Shown here piece after piece: positions 1 to 6,197 of a DNA stretch of 6,417 nt. Below the pieces are notes generated by a model. It did no database searches. It was not told the DNA's origin and was given only the letters and a program-made list of their open reading frames with translations. A program made the position numbers and the translations under genes. Position 1 is the first letter of the stretch, and each line of letters begins with the position of its first letter. This DNA is from Gallionellaceae bacterium. Its GTDB lineage: Bacteria > Pseudomonadota > Gammaproteobacteria > Burkholderiales > Gallionellaceae. The stretch lies in NCBI GenBank assembly GCA_030646595.1, contig JAUSKS010000152.1, positions 1 through 6,417 on the forward strand, given 5' to 3'.

Positions 1-321
1 CACATCCATGCCGATGATCTGGCGCGCTGCGTAGTGGCTGCCATGCATTATGCAAAACCCAATCGAGTGGTGCATACCAGCGACGATAGCAATCTTAAAA
101 TGGGGGCTTATTTTGATGCGGTAGCAGATGCCTATAGCTTGCCGCGTCCGCCCCGCATCAGCCGTGCTGAAGCGCAACGGGTGTTGTCGCCGATGATGCT
201 ATCCTTCATGAATGAATCGCGCCGACTGAGCAATACGCGCATGAAACGCGAATTGAAAATAGCATTGCATTATCCGACCGTGGCAGATGCCTTGCTGGAA
301 ATGCAAAACGCCTCTCCGTAG
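1..321 (+). CDS. SDR-family NAD(P)-dependent epimerase/dehydratase-like protein, C-terminal part (5' end outside window)
   Basis: The reading frame is open from base 1 and gives 106 residues before the stop at 319-321, so this is the tail of a longer gene. The opening residues HIHADDLA match the conserved 'H-x-D-D-L/V-A' segment found past the catalytic YxxxK in extended SDR proteins (NAD-dependent epimerase/dehydratase family, including YeeZ-like members). The later stretch 'ESRRLSNTRMKRELKIALHYPT' region (about residues 72-93) resembles the 'R-x-x-S-N-x-R-x-K-x-E-L-G-x-x-x-x-Y-P-T' ending of that family. The Rossmann nucleotide-binding part and the catalytic residues lie upstream and cannot be seen, so the substrate is unknown. 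The gene is followed by resB after 54 nt with no clear hairpin between, so they may be co-transcribed. I am confident of the family and not of the reaction. Confidence 0.8.
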   Translation, partial: HIHADDLARCVVAAMHYAKPNRVVHTSDDSNLKMGAYFDAVADAYSLPRPPRISRAEAQRVLSPMMLSFMNESRRLSNTRMKRELKIALHYPTVADALLEMQNASP

Positions 322-330
322 TAGTGATGA
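319..330 (+). other. Four consecutive in-frame stop codons
   Basis: The SDR-like gene ends with TAG TAG TGA TGA, all in its own frame. One stop is enough, and the extra ones would catch any readthrough of the UAG. This is read directly from the sequence. Any functional meaning is inference. Confidence 0.9.
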
Positions 331-375
331 GCCCGTTAAAATTCGTAAACCTAATTTTTTTACTGCCGGACTGCC

Positions 376-1398
376 ATGTTGCCTGATTTTCCTGTTTCCT
401 ACCCTCGTATCTGGCGCGCATTAAATGCGCTTGGCTCGCTCAAATTAACACTGGTTGTCCTTATTGTGCTGGCAGCAGGAGTGATTGTTACCTATGAATC
501 AACAGTGCGCACTGCCTGGGCGGTAGCCGCACCTTTATTTGCAGTGGCGTTGAATCTGGCAGCAGCAGTGGCAACGCGGCCCGGGTTCCGGCGGCAGACG
601 GCGTTGCTAGTTTTTCATCTGGCGCTTATTGCCATTATTTTATTGCTGGCTATCGGGCGGCTGACTTATCTTGAGGGGCAGGTGGAGCTGGCTGAAGGCG
701 AAATGTTTGATGGCCAGTTGATGCAGGAAGAAAGCGGGCCGTGGCATCTGCGGCAGCGGCTGAACAAGGTGCAGTTCAGCAATGAAGGGTTTACTATCAG
801 CTACACCACCTCGGTAAAAGGCTTGCAACGTGGGCCTACCCAAAACTGGGTGGGATGGATAACTGCCGATGGGCAAGCGCAACGAACAGTCATCGGTGAT
901 CAGACCCCCTTGACATTGGAGAGCTACCGTTTCTATACCACCCATAACAAGGGTTTCGCGCCGGTTTTTCGTTGGCATCCGGCAGATGGCAGCCAGGATC
1001 AAATAGGCGCGGTTCATTTGCCACCCTATCCCAAATTTGAATACAAGCAGGTCAACGAATGGCAACCGCCAGGAAGTCGGACCATCCTATGGATCATGTT
1101 GCAATTCGATGAGGTCATTCTGGATCCCAATCAACCTTCAGAATTCCGTTTGCCAACCGAGCATAAGCTGGTAATCAGAATAGGAGAGCAAAGGCATGAA
1201 CTCAGGCCGGGCGATGTTTTGCGCCTGCCCGAAGGCGTGTTGGAGTACCGCGAATTGCGTAAATGGATGGGCTACAAGGTGTCATATGATTTTACGCTGC
1301 CGTGGTTGCTGGCGGCTTGTATTGTGGCCGCACTCAGTATGGCCGTGCACTTCTGGCGCAAATTTGCCGCGCGGCCTTGGGATCAAGCTGCACCTTAA
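376..1398 (+). CDS. resB: Short ResB/Ccs1-like cytochrome c biogenesis membrane protein
   Basis: This 340-residue protein resembles ResB/Ccs1, the System II cytochrome c maturation component that with ResC/CcsA handles haem and attaches it to apocytochrome outside the inner membrane. Three hydrophobic segments lie near the N-terminus (about residues 22-40, 47-66 and 75-94). A large, mostly polar region expected in the periplasm covers about 95-305, and a final membrane segment about 306-327. The C-terminal part 'RELRKWMGYKVSYD' then 'LPWLLAACIVAALSM' is a typical ResB ending. His81 in the third segment sits where ResB proteins carry a conserved membrane histidine, a candidate haem ligand. It is shorter than usual ResB proteins (commonly above 400 residues). 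The frame is closed by TAA at 352-354 upstream, so ATG 376 is the first possible ATG; only a weak GGA precedes it. No CcsA partner is visible. The family call is good, the exact role less certain. Confidence 0.8.
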   Translation: MLPDFPVSYPRIWRALNALGSLKLTLVVLIVLAAGVIVTYESTVRTAWAVAAPLFAVALNLAAAVATRPGFRRQTALLVFHLALIAIILLLAIGRLTYLEGQVELAEGEMFDGQLMQEESGPWHLRQRLNKVQFSNEGFTISYTTSVKGLQRGPTQNWVGWITADGQAQRTVIGDQTPLTLESYRFYTTHNKGFAPVFRWHPADGSQDQIGAVHLPPYPKFEYKQVNEWQPPGSRTILWIMLQFDEVILDPNQPSEFRLPTEHKLVIRIGEQRHELRPGDVLRLPEGVLEYRELRKWMGYKVSYDFTLPWLLAACIVAALSMAVHFWRKFAARPWDQAAP

Positions 1399-1436
1399 GG
1401 CATTACAAAAAATATCCTAAGTCCATGGTTTCTCTT

Positions 1437-1462
1437 TTGCCAGGGAATTTATTCCCTGGCAA
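1437..1462 (+). terminator. Strong stem-loop after resB, possible terminator lacking a T-tract
   Basis: The 12-base arm TTGCCAGGGAAT (1437-1448) is followed after two bases by its exact reverse complement (1451-1462). The stem can be lengthened by about four pairs (1433-1436 with 1466-1469) if GCC at 1463-1465 bulges out. It lies 38 nt past the resB stop and ahead of the candidate promoter of the next gene, the place for a terminator. However, no run of T follows it on either strand, so it is not a classical intrinsic terminator. It may instead protect the 3' end of the resB mRNA or work with Rho. Confidence 0.45.
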
Positions 1463-1511
1463 GCCAAGAAATTCCTCTATACCGCGCTATTTCTCCCCGC
1501 AAAAAATTACG

Positions 1512-1536
1512 CTGGTATAACTATATCTGGTATAAA
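1512..1536 (+). promoter_or_regulatory. Tandem extended -10 promoter candidates for the kinase operon
   Basis: The 9-mer CTGGTATAA occurs twice (1512-1520 and 1527-1535), 15 bp apart. Each copy contains TG-N-TATAAN: TGGTATAAC at 1513-1521 and TGGTATAAA at 1528-1536. This fits the extended -10 element of housekeeping-sigma promoters (TGnTATAAT), which can work with a poor -35. No good TTGACA is found 16-18 bp upstream of either. Initiation would fall near 1528 or 1543, leaving a leader of roughly 85-100 nt before the kinase gene. A small dyad, TACTA-T-TAGTA, at 1550-1560 could be an operator but is too short to claim. Prediction from sequence only. Confidence 0.45.
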
Positions 1537-1608
1537 ATATTATCGGGGTTACTATTAGTAGTGTTTTTGGGGAGAGTGGGTGCTATCTTTACTCTTATGG
1601 AAGTGATC

Positions 1609-1635
1609 AGGTACATAATGAATATCCGATGTTAA
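1609..1635 (+). other. Possible five-codon upstream ORF (MNIRC) with its own ribosome binding site
   Basis: AGGT at 1609-1612 lies five bases before ATG 1618, which opens a five-codon frame ending at TAA 1633-1635. This frame overlaps ATG 1629 of the kinase gene, in a different frame. ATG 1629 has no purine-rich ribosome binding site at proper spacing, while ATG 1618 does. The little ORF could therefore feed ribosomes to the kinase start by termination and restart. It could equally be chance, or mark a frame error in the sequence. Confidence 0.35.
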
Positions 1636-3782
1636 ATTCGGAGCAGGATATTCATCGTCGTCTTGCGCTTGCCCGGCTGCCAGTCATGCCGCACATCTTA
1701 ATCACGCTGATGGACTGTTGTCAGAGTGAAGAGATGGAGCTGGATGATTTCGCCAATCTCATTGCCAAGGATGCTGCGGTTTCCATGCGCGTGATGGGGG
1801 CAGTCAACGGCTCAGCTTATTCTCCCTATAGTCATAAGCCGGGGTTACGCCAGGCCGTGCTCGCCCTGGGTATGGAAAACCTGCGTACTTTGCTGATCAG
1901 CGAAGCCGTCTTTCAGGTATTAAACAATTTCAATCATCCCGATGATACCGATCTGCGTGGCTTCTGGCGGCATTCCTATACTGCTGCGCTGGCAGCACGC
2001 AAAATTGCGGCGTTGACAGATTATCCCTATCTGGAAGAAGCCTATCTGGCAGGCTTGCTGCATGACGTGGGCCGCCTGGCATTGCTGGCAGTGGCACCGC
2101 AAGAATATTCCATGCTGTTAAGCCATGTGGATGATGCCGGTTTAGGGGAAGCGGAGAAACAAACCTTTCAAATTACCCACTGCGAAGCCGGGGCCTGGTT
2201 GATTGATCGCTTCCAGCTCGACTCTTTTATTGCTGATAGTGTGCGTTACCACCATCAGCCACTGGCGCAAGTGGCCACTGCGCATCCATTGATTGGTATC
2301 GTGCTGCTGGCTGATTTAATAGCTTGCCATGGTACGGGTGAGCCCAGCGCCGAAGCAGCGCAGCAACTCTTTAATCTGGATGCAGCAGCCTTGCTGGAGA
2401 TTTGTCAGGAAACTGAGCAAGAGGTAAAACAGGCTGCGGTGTCCTTGCACATAGACCTGGTGGGCACCGAACAGGCTATGGCCGTGCCTTATCCTTCCAA
2501 ACGCGCGCGCGATGACAGTCAGGTACGTGAGCGGCTGGTGCTGGAAGTGCAGCAAGTCATCCTTGCGGCCGAGACGGGCCGTGCTTTTGCCTATGCCGAC
2601 GATGAAATCAGCCTGATGGGTGCAGTGGCGGGATCGGCTGATTTGCAATTTGGTTTTGCGAATATATTATTTCTGATGCACGATGAGCCTGGCCGGTGCC
2701 TGCGTGGAGTCGCACTGAAAGCTACCCAGCAGAGCGTGGCCGAATTTTCTATTCCGCTGGCCGATAGCGGAGCCGTAGCCGTAGCCGCGCAGCAGCGCCA
2801 GGTGGCATTTATTGCGGCCGCCTCCAGTACCTTAAGTCTGGCAGATGAGCAATTATTCCGCTTGTTAAATACCCAGCATTTGGTCTGCTTGCCCTTGCTG
2901 GCCAAAACGCACAACTTGGGCGTAATCATCGCCGCCACCGTTCCTTATCGCCTGGATGAACTGCGCACCCGGGTTAATTTCTTGCGCATGTTTTCTGGTC
3001 AGGCTGCTACTGCGCTGGATGCACTGCACACTAAGGCGCTGGAATCAGCGCAGCTGGCGGAGGAATATCGCCAGGCCTCGCGCTGGGTTATACACGAAGC
3101 CAGCAATCCCTTATCCATTATCAAAAATTACCTGCTCGTGCTCGACAGCAAGATCAAGCGTAAAGAATCAATACAGGCGGAAGTGGCCATCATCAGCCAG
3201 GAAATTGATCGCGTCGGCAAAATCATACAAGGGTTTGCCGGCATTCAGGTAGAGGCTACCAAAGAAATGCTGGGGGTTAATCACATTGTTGCGGAAGTCA
3301 TCAAATTTCTGGAAATCACCAACTATATTCCTTCCGCTATCCACATTCAGATGCAACTGCAGGATGAAGCAGACGAGGTGAAAGTAGATAGCAATGCGCT
3401 GAAGCAGATTTTGGTTAATTTGATCAAGAATGCAGTAGAGGCTATGCCAGAAGGTGGCGAAGTGGTGGTTGCCACGCCGCATTACGTTAACCGTGATGGC
3501 CATCTCTATTGCGTATTGACCATACAGGATAACGGCCCTGGCATTGCGCCGCCGGTATTGGCGAAACTGTTTTCGCCTATACGTAGCGCCAAGAGCGGTG
3601 ATCATGCCGGGTTGGGTTTGAGCATAGTGCATCGTCTGGTGCAGGATATGGGAGGAATGATTATGTGCCGTAGTAATGGTAGTGGAACGGCTTTTGAAAT
3701 ATTGCTGCCGGTTAATTCCGCAAGCAGTACTGGTATTGAAAACAAACCGGAAATTATGGGAGGTAGGTATGGAAGAGATTGA
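1629..3782 (+). CDS. Soluble sensor histidine kinase: HDOD - GAF-like - HisKA - HATPase_c
   Basis: The 717-residue protein has no membrane segment, so it should sense a cytoplasmic cue. An HDOD domain fills about residues 10-275: 'LPVMPHI' near the start, then H115, the 'LLHDVGRL' box with H145-D146, H184, and H208-H209. Residues about 295-465 look like a diverged GAF domain (weakest call). The kinase core follows: H-box 'VIHEASNPLS' with phosphoacceptor H489, N-box 597-605 with N601, G1 box D634-N-G-P-G-I639, a glycine-rich 'AGLGLSIV' at 660-667, and GSGT near 684-687. It has no receiver domain, and the next gene, which overlaps it by 14 nt, encodes a receiver, so that protein is the natural phosphotransfer partner. 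ATG 1629 is the first usable ATG, since the frame is closed at TAA 1533-1535, but it lacks a good ribosome binding site. What HDOD or GAF binds here is unknown. Confidence 0.9.
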   Translation: MLNSEQDIHRRLALARLPVMPHILITLMDCCQSEEMELDDFANLIAKDAAVSMRVMGAVNGSAYSPYSHKPGLRQAVLALGMENLRTLLISEAVFQVLNNFNHPDDTDLRGFWRHSYTAALAARKIAALTDYPYLEEAYLAGLLHDVGRLALLAVAPQEYSMLLSHVDDAGLGEAEKQTFQITHCEAGAWLIDRFQLDSFIADSVRYHHQPLAQVATAHPLIGIVLLADLIACHGTGEPSAEAAQQLFNLDAAALLEICQETEQEVKQAAVSLHIDLVGTEQAMAVPYPSKRARDDSQVRERLVLEVQQVILAAETGRAFAYADDEISLMGAVAGSADLQFGFANILFLMHDEPGRCLRGVALKATQQSVAEFSIPLADSGAVAVAAQQRQVAFIAAASSTLSLADEQLFRLLNTQHLVCLPLLAKTHNLGVIIAATVPYRLDELRTRVNFLRMFSGQAATALDALHTKALESAQLAEEYRQASRWVIHEASNPLSIIKNYLLVLDSKIKRKESIQAEVAIISQEIDRVGKIIQGFAGIQVEATKEMLGVNHIVAEVIKFLEITNYIPSAIHIQMQLQDEADEVKVDSNALKQILVNLIKNAVEAMPEGGEVVVATPHYVNRDGHLYCVLTIQDNGPGIAPPVLAKLFSPIRSAKSGDHAGLGLSIVHRLVQDMGGMIMCRSNGSGTAFEILLPVNSASSTGIENKPEIMGGRYGRD
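3758..3763 (+). promoter_or_regulatory. Strong Shine-Dalgarno deciding the start of the c-di-GMP regulator
   Basis: GGGAGG lies five bases before ATG 3769, inside the last codons of the kinase gene. It supports ATG 3769 over the longer in-frame ATG at 3676, whose extra 31 residues do not look like receiver sequence. Confidence 0.8.
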
Positions 3783-5976
3783 TCACGCTCCGTTGATGTT
3801 TGAATTGAATGGTGACCGGCAACTGGTGCCGCCATTCAATCCTGAGTTCCGTCTGTTACTGGTGGATGATGATGCACGTATGCTGGGCAGCCTGTGTGAA
3901 TTATTAAAGGGGCTGGGACACCAGCTGACCACCGCCAGCACCGGCAAGGAAGCGATTGAACAACTGAGCCGCATGAAATTTGATTTGATCTTGCTCGATC
4001 TCAGATTGCCGGATATGACCGGACATCAAATCATGGATTTCGTCAGAGACCATGGCATTGATGCGCACGTCATTGTGCTCAGTGGTGACACGGCCATTGA
4101 AGCAGCCATTGGTGCGCTGGAACGTGGCGCTTTTGGCTATCTGCGCAAGCCCTACGATCCGCGTGAACTGCTCAAGCTGGTGGATAACGCGCGTCAGCGT
4201 ACTTATCTGGAAGCGCACAACCTGCAAATTTCTTCGCGCCTGGAGCGTTCGGAAAGGCTGTATCGCTACCTGATTGATAATTCCCCCGACGTTATCTATA
4301 CCTTGAACCATGAAGGAAAATTTTCCTTTGTCAATAAACGGGTGAATGCCTTGCTGGGCATAGACCGTGATGAATTGATAGGCAAGCATTATTCAGAGCT
4401 GGTGCATGAAGACGATATGGATATGGCGACCAATGTTTTTAATGAACGCCGCTCTGGCGACCGTGCTTCACGTAATGTTGAATTGCGCCTGAAATGTTTA
4501 ACCGGGCTGGAAGGGGAGCGTTATTTTAATAATACCCTGATCACCATCGTCCTCAATTCGACTGGTGTATATACCCGCGACAAGGCTTATGCCAAACATG
4601 AATTTCTTGGCACCTATGGCGTAGCGCGGGATATTACTGATCGTAAGCGAGCAGATGAGTTGGTGACTTATCATGCTTACCATGATGTATTAACCGGCTT
4701 GCCCAACCGCATCCTGTTCAAGGACAGGCTCAGTATTGCGATGAGTCAGGCCAAACGTGAACGGGCGGAATTAGCGGTGATGTTCCTCGACCTGGACCGC
4801 TTTAAGCGTGTTAACGATACCTTTGGTCATGCCAAAGGAGATGAATTGCTGCAACAAGTCACGGCTCGCTTACAGGCAGCGATACGCGGCGGTGACACCC
4901 TGGCACGGCTGGGCGGAGATGAGTTTACGCTGGTCTTGCCCAACCTGCATACGCGCCGTGATGCAGAAGCAGTGGCCAGTAAAATATTGGAAAACCTGCG
5001 CGCACCGTTTGAGATTGACAAGCAGCCTTTGCACATATCAGCCAGCATAGGCATTGCCATATTCCCCGGTGATGGAGAGACTATTGATGAGTTATTGCGT
5101 CATGCTGATATTGCGATGTACCAAGTCAAATCCATGGACAAGGACAGCTATCATTTTTACGACAGCAAGATCATCAACTCCTCGCACCAGAAAATTATTC
5201 TGGAGCAGAGTTTGCGCAATGCCCTGACCCAGGGCGAGCTGGAAATGTATTACCAGCCGCAAGTGGATGCTACTAGCGGGGAGATGGTGGGCGTGGAAGC
5301 GCTGATGCGCTGGAACCATCCTGCGCGCGGATTGCTGGGCGCAACCGAATTCATCCCCTTGGCCGAAGAAGTAGGATTGATGATCCCGCTCAGCGATTGG
5401 ATGCTGAGTGCGGTATGTACCGACCTGAGCAAGTGGAACAGGGTCTGCCCCAGCGAGTTGAAATTATCGCTGAATCTTTCGCCGCAATATCTGGATCGCG
5501 GAAATTTCCCGGAGAAATTATCGGAAGCACTGACCTTGCATGGAATTTTGCCGCAGCAGATAGAGGTGGAAATCACCGAGAATATTTCCATACGCAGCCC
5601 GCAGCAAGCCATGGAGCAGCTCGAAAAATTGTGCCGTCTGGGTGTCACCATCGCCATAGATGATTTTGGTATTGGTTACTCATCGCTCTCTTATCTGCAT
5701 CAGTTTCCCATTCACACCATCAAGATAGATCAGGCTTTTGTGCGCGAGATACAGTCTGCAAGCGGCCATTATCCGGTGGTGCTGGCCATTATCGCGATTG
5801 CCAAGGGATTGGGTTTGCGGCTGGTGGCGGAAGGTGTGGAAACAGAGATACAGTCGCACTACCTTGAGCAATCCGGCTGCGGCACCATGCAGGGCTATCT
5901 ATATCATGAGCCGATGTCGGGTGAGCAATTGTTGCAGATGCTGCACAAACACACTGCGCTATCGGCGCAGGGATAA
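3769..5976 (+). CDS. Response regulator with REC - PAS - GGDEF - EAL, predicted bifunctional c-di-GMP synthase/phosphodiesterase
   Basis: This 735-residue cytoplasmic protein should convert kinase signalling into a change in c-di-GMP, made from two GTP by GGDEF domains and cut to pGpG by EAL domains. The receiver (about 26-142) has acidic D33-D35, phosphoacceptor D77 in 'LILLDLRLPD', S105 and K127. A PAS domain (about 160-292) ends in the usual 'GVARDITDRKRA' linker. The GGDEF domain (about 300-465) has an exact GGDEF at 382-386 and an RxxD inhibitory site R373-D376 five residues before it. The EAL domain (about 475-728) keeps E510-A-L-x-R-W, N569, E601, D631-D632, K652, E688 and Q708, so both activities look possible. 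Start chosen at ATG 3769 from the strong ribosome binding site; it overlaps the kinase gene by 14 nt, suggesting translational coupling. No DNA-binding domain is present. The net direction of activity, and whether phosphorylation raises or lowers it, cannot be told from sequence. Confidence 0.95.
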   Translation: MEEIDHAPLMFELNGDRQLVPPFNPEFRLLLVDDDARMLGSLCELLKGLGHQLTTASTGKEAIEQLSRMKFDLILLDLRLPDMTGHQIMDFVRDHGIDAHVIVLSGDTAIEAAIGALERGAFGYLRKPYDPRELLKLVDNARQRTYLEAHNLQISSRLERSERLYRYLIDNSPDVIYTLNHEGKFSFVNKRVNALLGIDRDELIGKHYSELVHEDDMDMATNVFNERRSGDRASRNVELRLKCLTGLEGERYFNNTLITIVLNSTGVYTRDKAYAKHEFLGTYGVARDITDRKRADELVTYHAYHDVLTGLPNRILFKDRLSIAMSQAKRERAELAVMFLDLDRFKRVNDTFGHAKGDELLQQVTARLQAAIRGGDTLARLGGDEFTLVLPNLHTRRDAEAVASKILENLRAPFEIDKQPLHISASIGIAIFPGDGETIDELLRHADIAMYQVKSMDKDSYHFYDSKIINSSHQKIILEQSLRNALTQGELEMYYQPQVDATSGEMVGVEALMRWNHPARGLLGATEFIPLAEEVGLMIPLSDWMLSAVCTDLSKWNRVCPSELKLSLNLSPQYLDRGNFPEKLSEALTLHGILPQQIEVEITENISIRSPQQAMEQLEKLCRLGVTIAIDDFGIGYSSLSYLHQFPIHTIKIDQAFVREIQSASGHYPVVLAIIAIAKGLGLRLVAEGVETEIQSHYLEQSGCGTMQGYLYHEPMSGEQLLQMLHKHTALSAQG

Positions 5977-5978
5977 TC

Positions 5979-5987
5979 AGGTGGTGA
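5979..5987 (+). promoter_or_regulatory. Ribosome binding site of the 68-residue membrane protein
   Basis: AGGTGGTGA begins two bases after the preceding stop codon and ends three bases before ATG 5991. The AGGTGG part is well placed and supports this short frame being translated. Confidence 0.6.
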
Positions 5988-5990
5988 GCC

Positions 5991-6197
5991 ATGCCCAGCG
6001 CAGCAGAATTATTTGCAGCTATTGTATTCAGCACCATCGGCATGGCTGCGTTCGTGTATGGGAAAAAATCCGCGCAGGGGAAACCCATGGCGGTGGGTAT
6101 TGTGTTGATGGTCTATCCTTATTTTATTTCCGAACTATGGCTGGTCTACGCAATAGGATGCGCTTTATGTGCTGCCCTGTTTTTGTGGCGTGATTAA
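5991..6197 (+). CDS. Small conserved-looking membrane protein of unknown function (68 residues)
   Basis: The protein starts 'MPSAAELFAAIVFSTIGMAAFVYGKK', a hydrophobic segment (about residues 5-24) followed by a basic, polar turn (KKSAQGK). A long hydrophobic stretch follows at about 33-65, interrupted by 'PYFISE', which could form one or two further membrane passes, and it ends in WRD. From memory, similar short inner-membrane proteins are widespread in betaproteobacteria and are sometimes labelled amino acid transport protein, without function shown; I would not rely on that name. It starts 14 nt after the c-di-GMP regulator behind a ribosome binding site, and its last 8 nt overlap the next gene. 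Small size, good start site and membrane-like composition make it a likely real gene. The role is unknown. Confidence 0.75.
   Translation: MPSAAELFAAIVFSTIGMAAFVYGKKSAQGKPMAVGIVLMVYPYFISELWLVYAIGCALCAALFLWRD

Noticed and set aside
331..375. Intrinsic terminator between the SDR gene and resB, suggested by seven T at 355-361
   Set aside because: There is no stable hairpin before the T run, only about three pairs can form.
640..1065. Minus-strand open frame of 141 codons within resB
   Set aside because: It is antisense to a recognisable ResB-like protein and shows no family features.
1550..1560. Dyad TACTA-T-TAGTA
   Set aside because: Five-base arms are easily found by chance; mentioned only as a possible operator near the promoter.
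1399..1628. c-di-GMP riboswitch (GEMM) ahead of the signalling genes
   Set aside because: I looked because of the downstream c-di-GMP enzyme, but saw neither the conserved GEMM core nor its paired helices. The only clear structure is the hairpin at 1437-1462.
1399..1628. Sigma-54 promoter
   Set aside because: No TGGCAC-N5-TTGCA-like -24/-12 pair was found. TGGCAAGC at 1457-1464 lacks a fitting GC element.
2771..2788. Hexamer repeat AGCCGT-AGCCGT-AGCCGC
   Set aside because: Three imperfect copies within coding sequence give an Ala-Val run; too short to call a functional repeat.
3168..3632. Minus-strand open frame of 154 codons within the kinase core
   Set aside because: It is antisense to intact H-, N- and G-boxes; no domain recognised.
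3676..3768. 31-residue N-terminal extension of the c-di-GMP regulator from ATG 3676
   Set aside because: It lies wholly inside the kinase's final catalytic region, lacks domain-like sequence, and ATG 3769 has a much better ribosome binding site.
3904..4389. Minus-strand open frame of 161 codons within the receiver/PAS region
   Set aside because: It is a shadow of the well-supported REC-PAS coding frame; no domain recognised.
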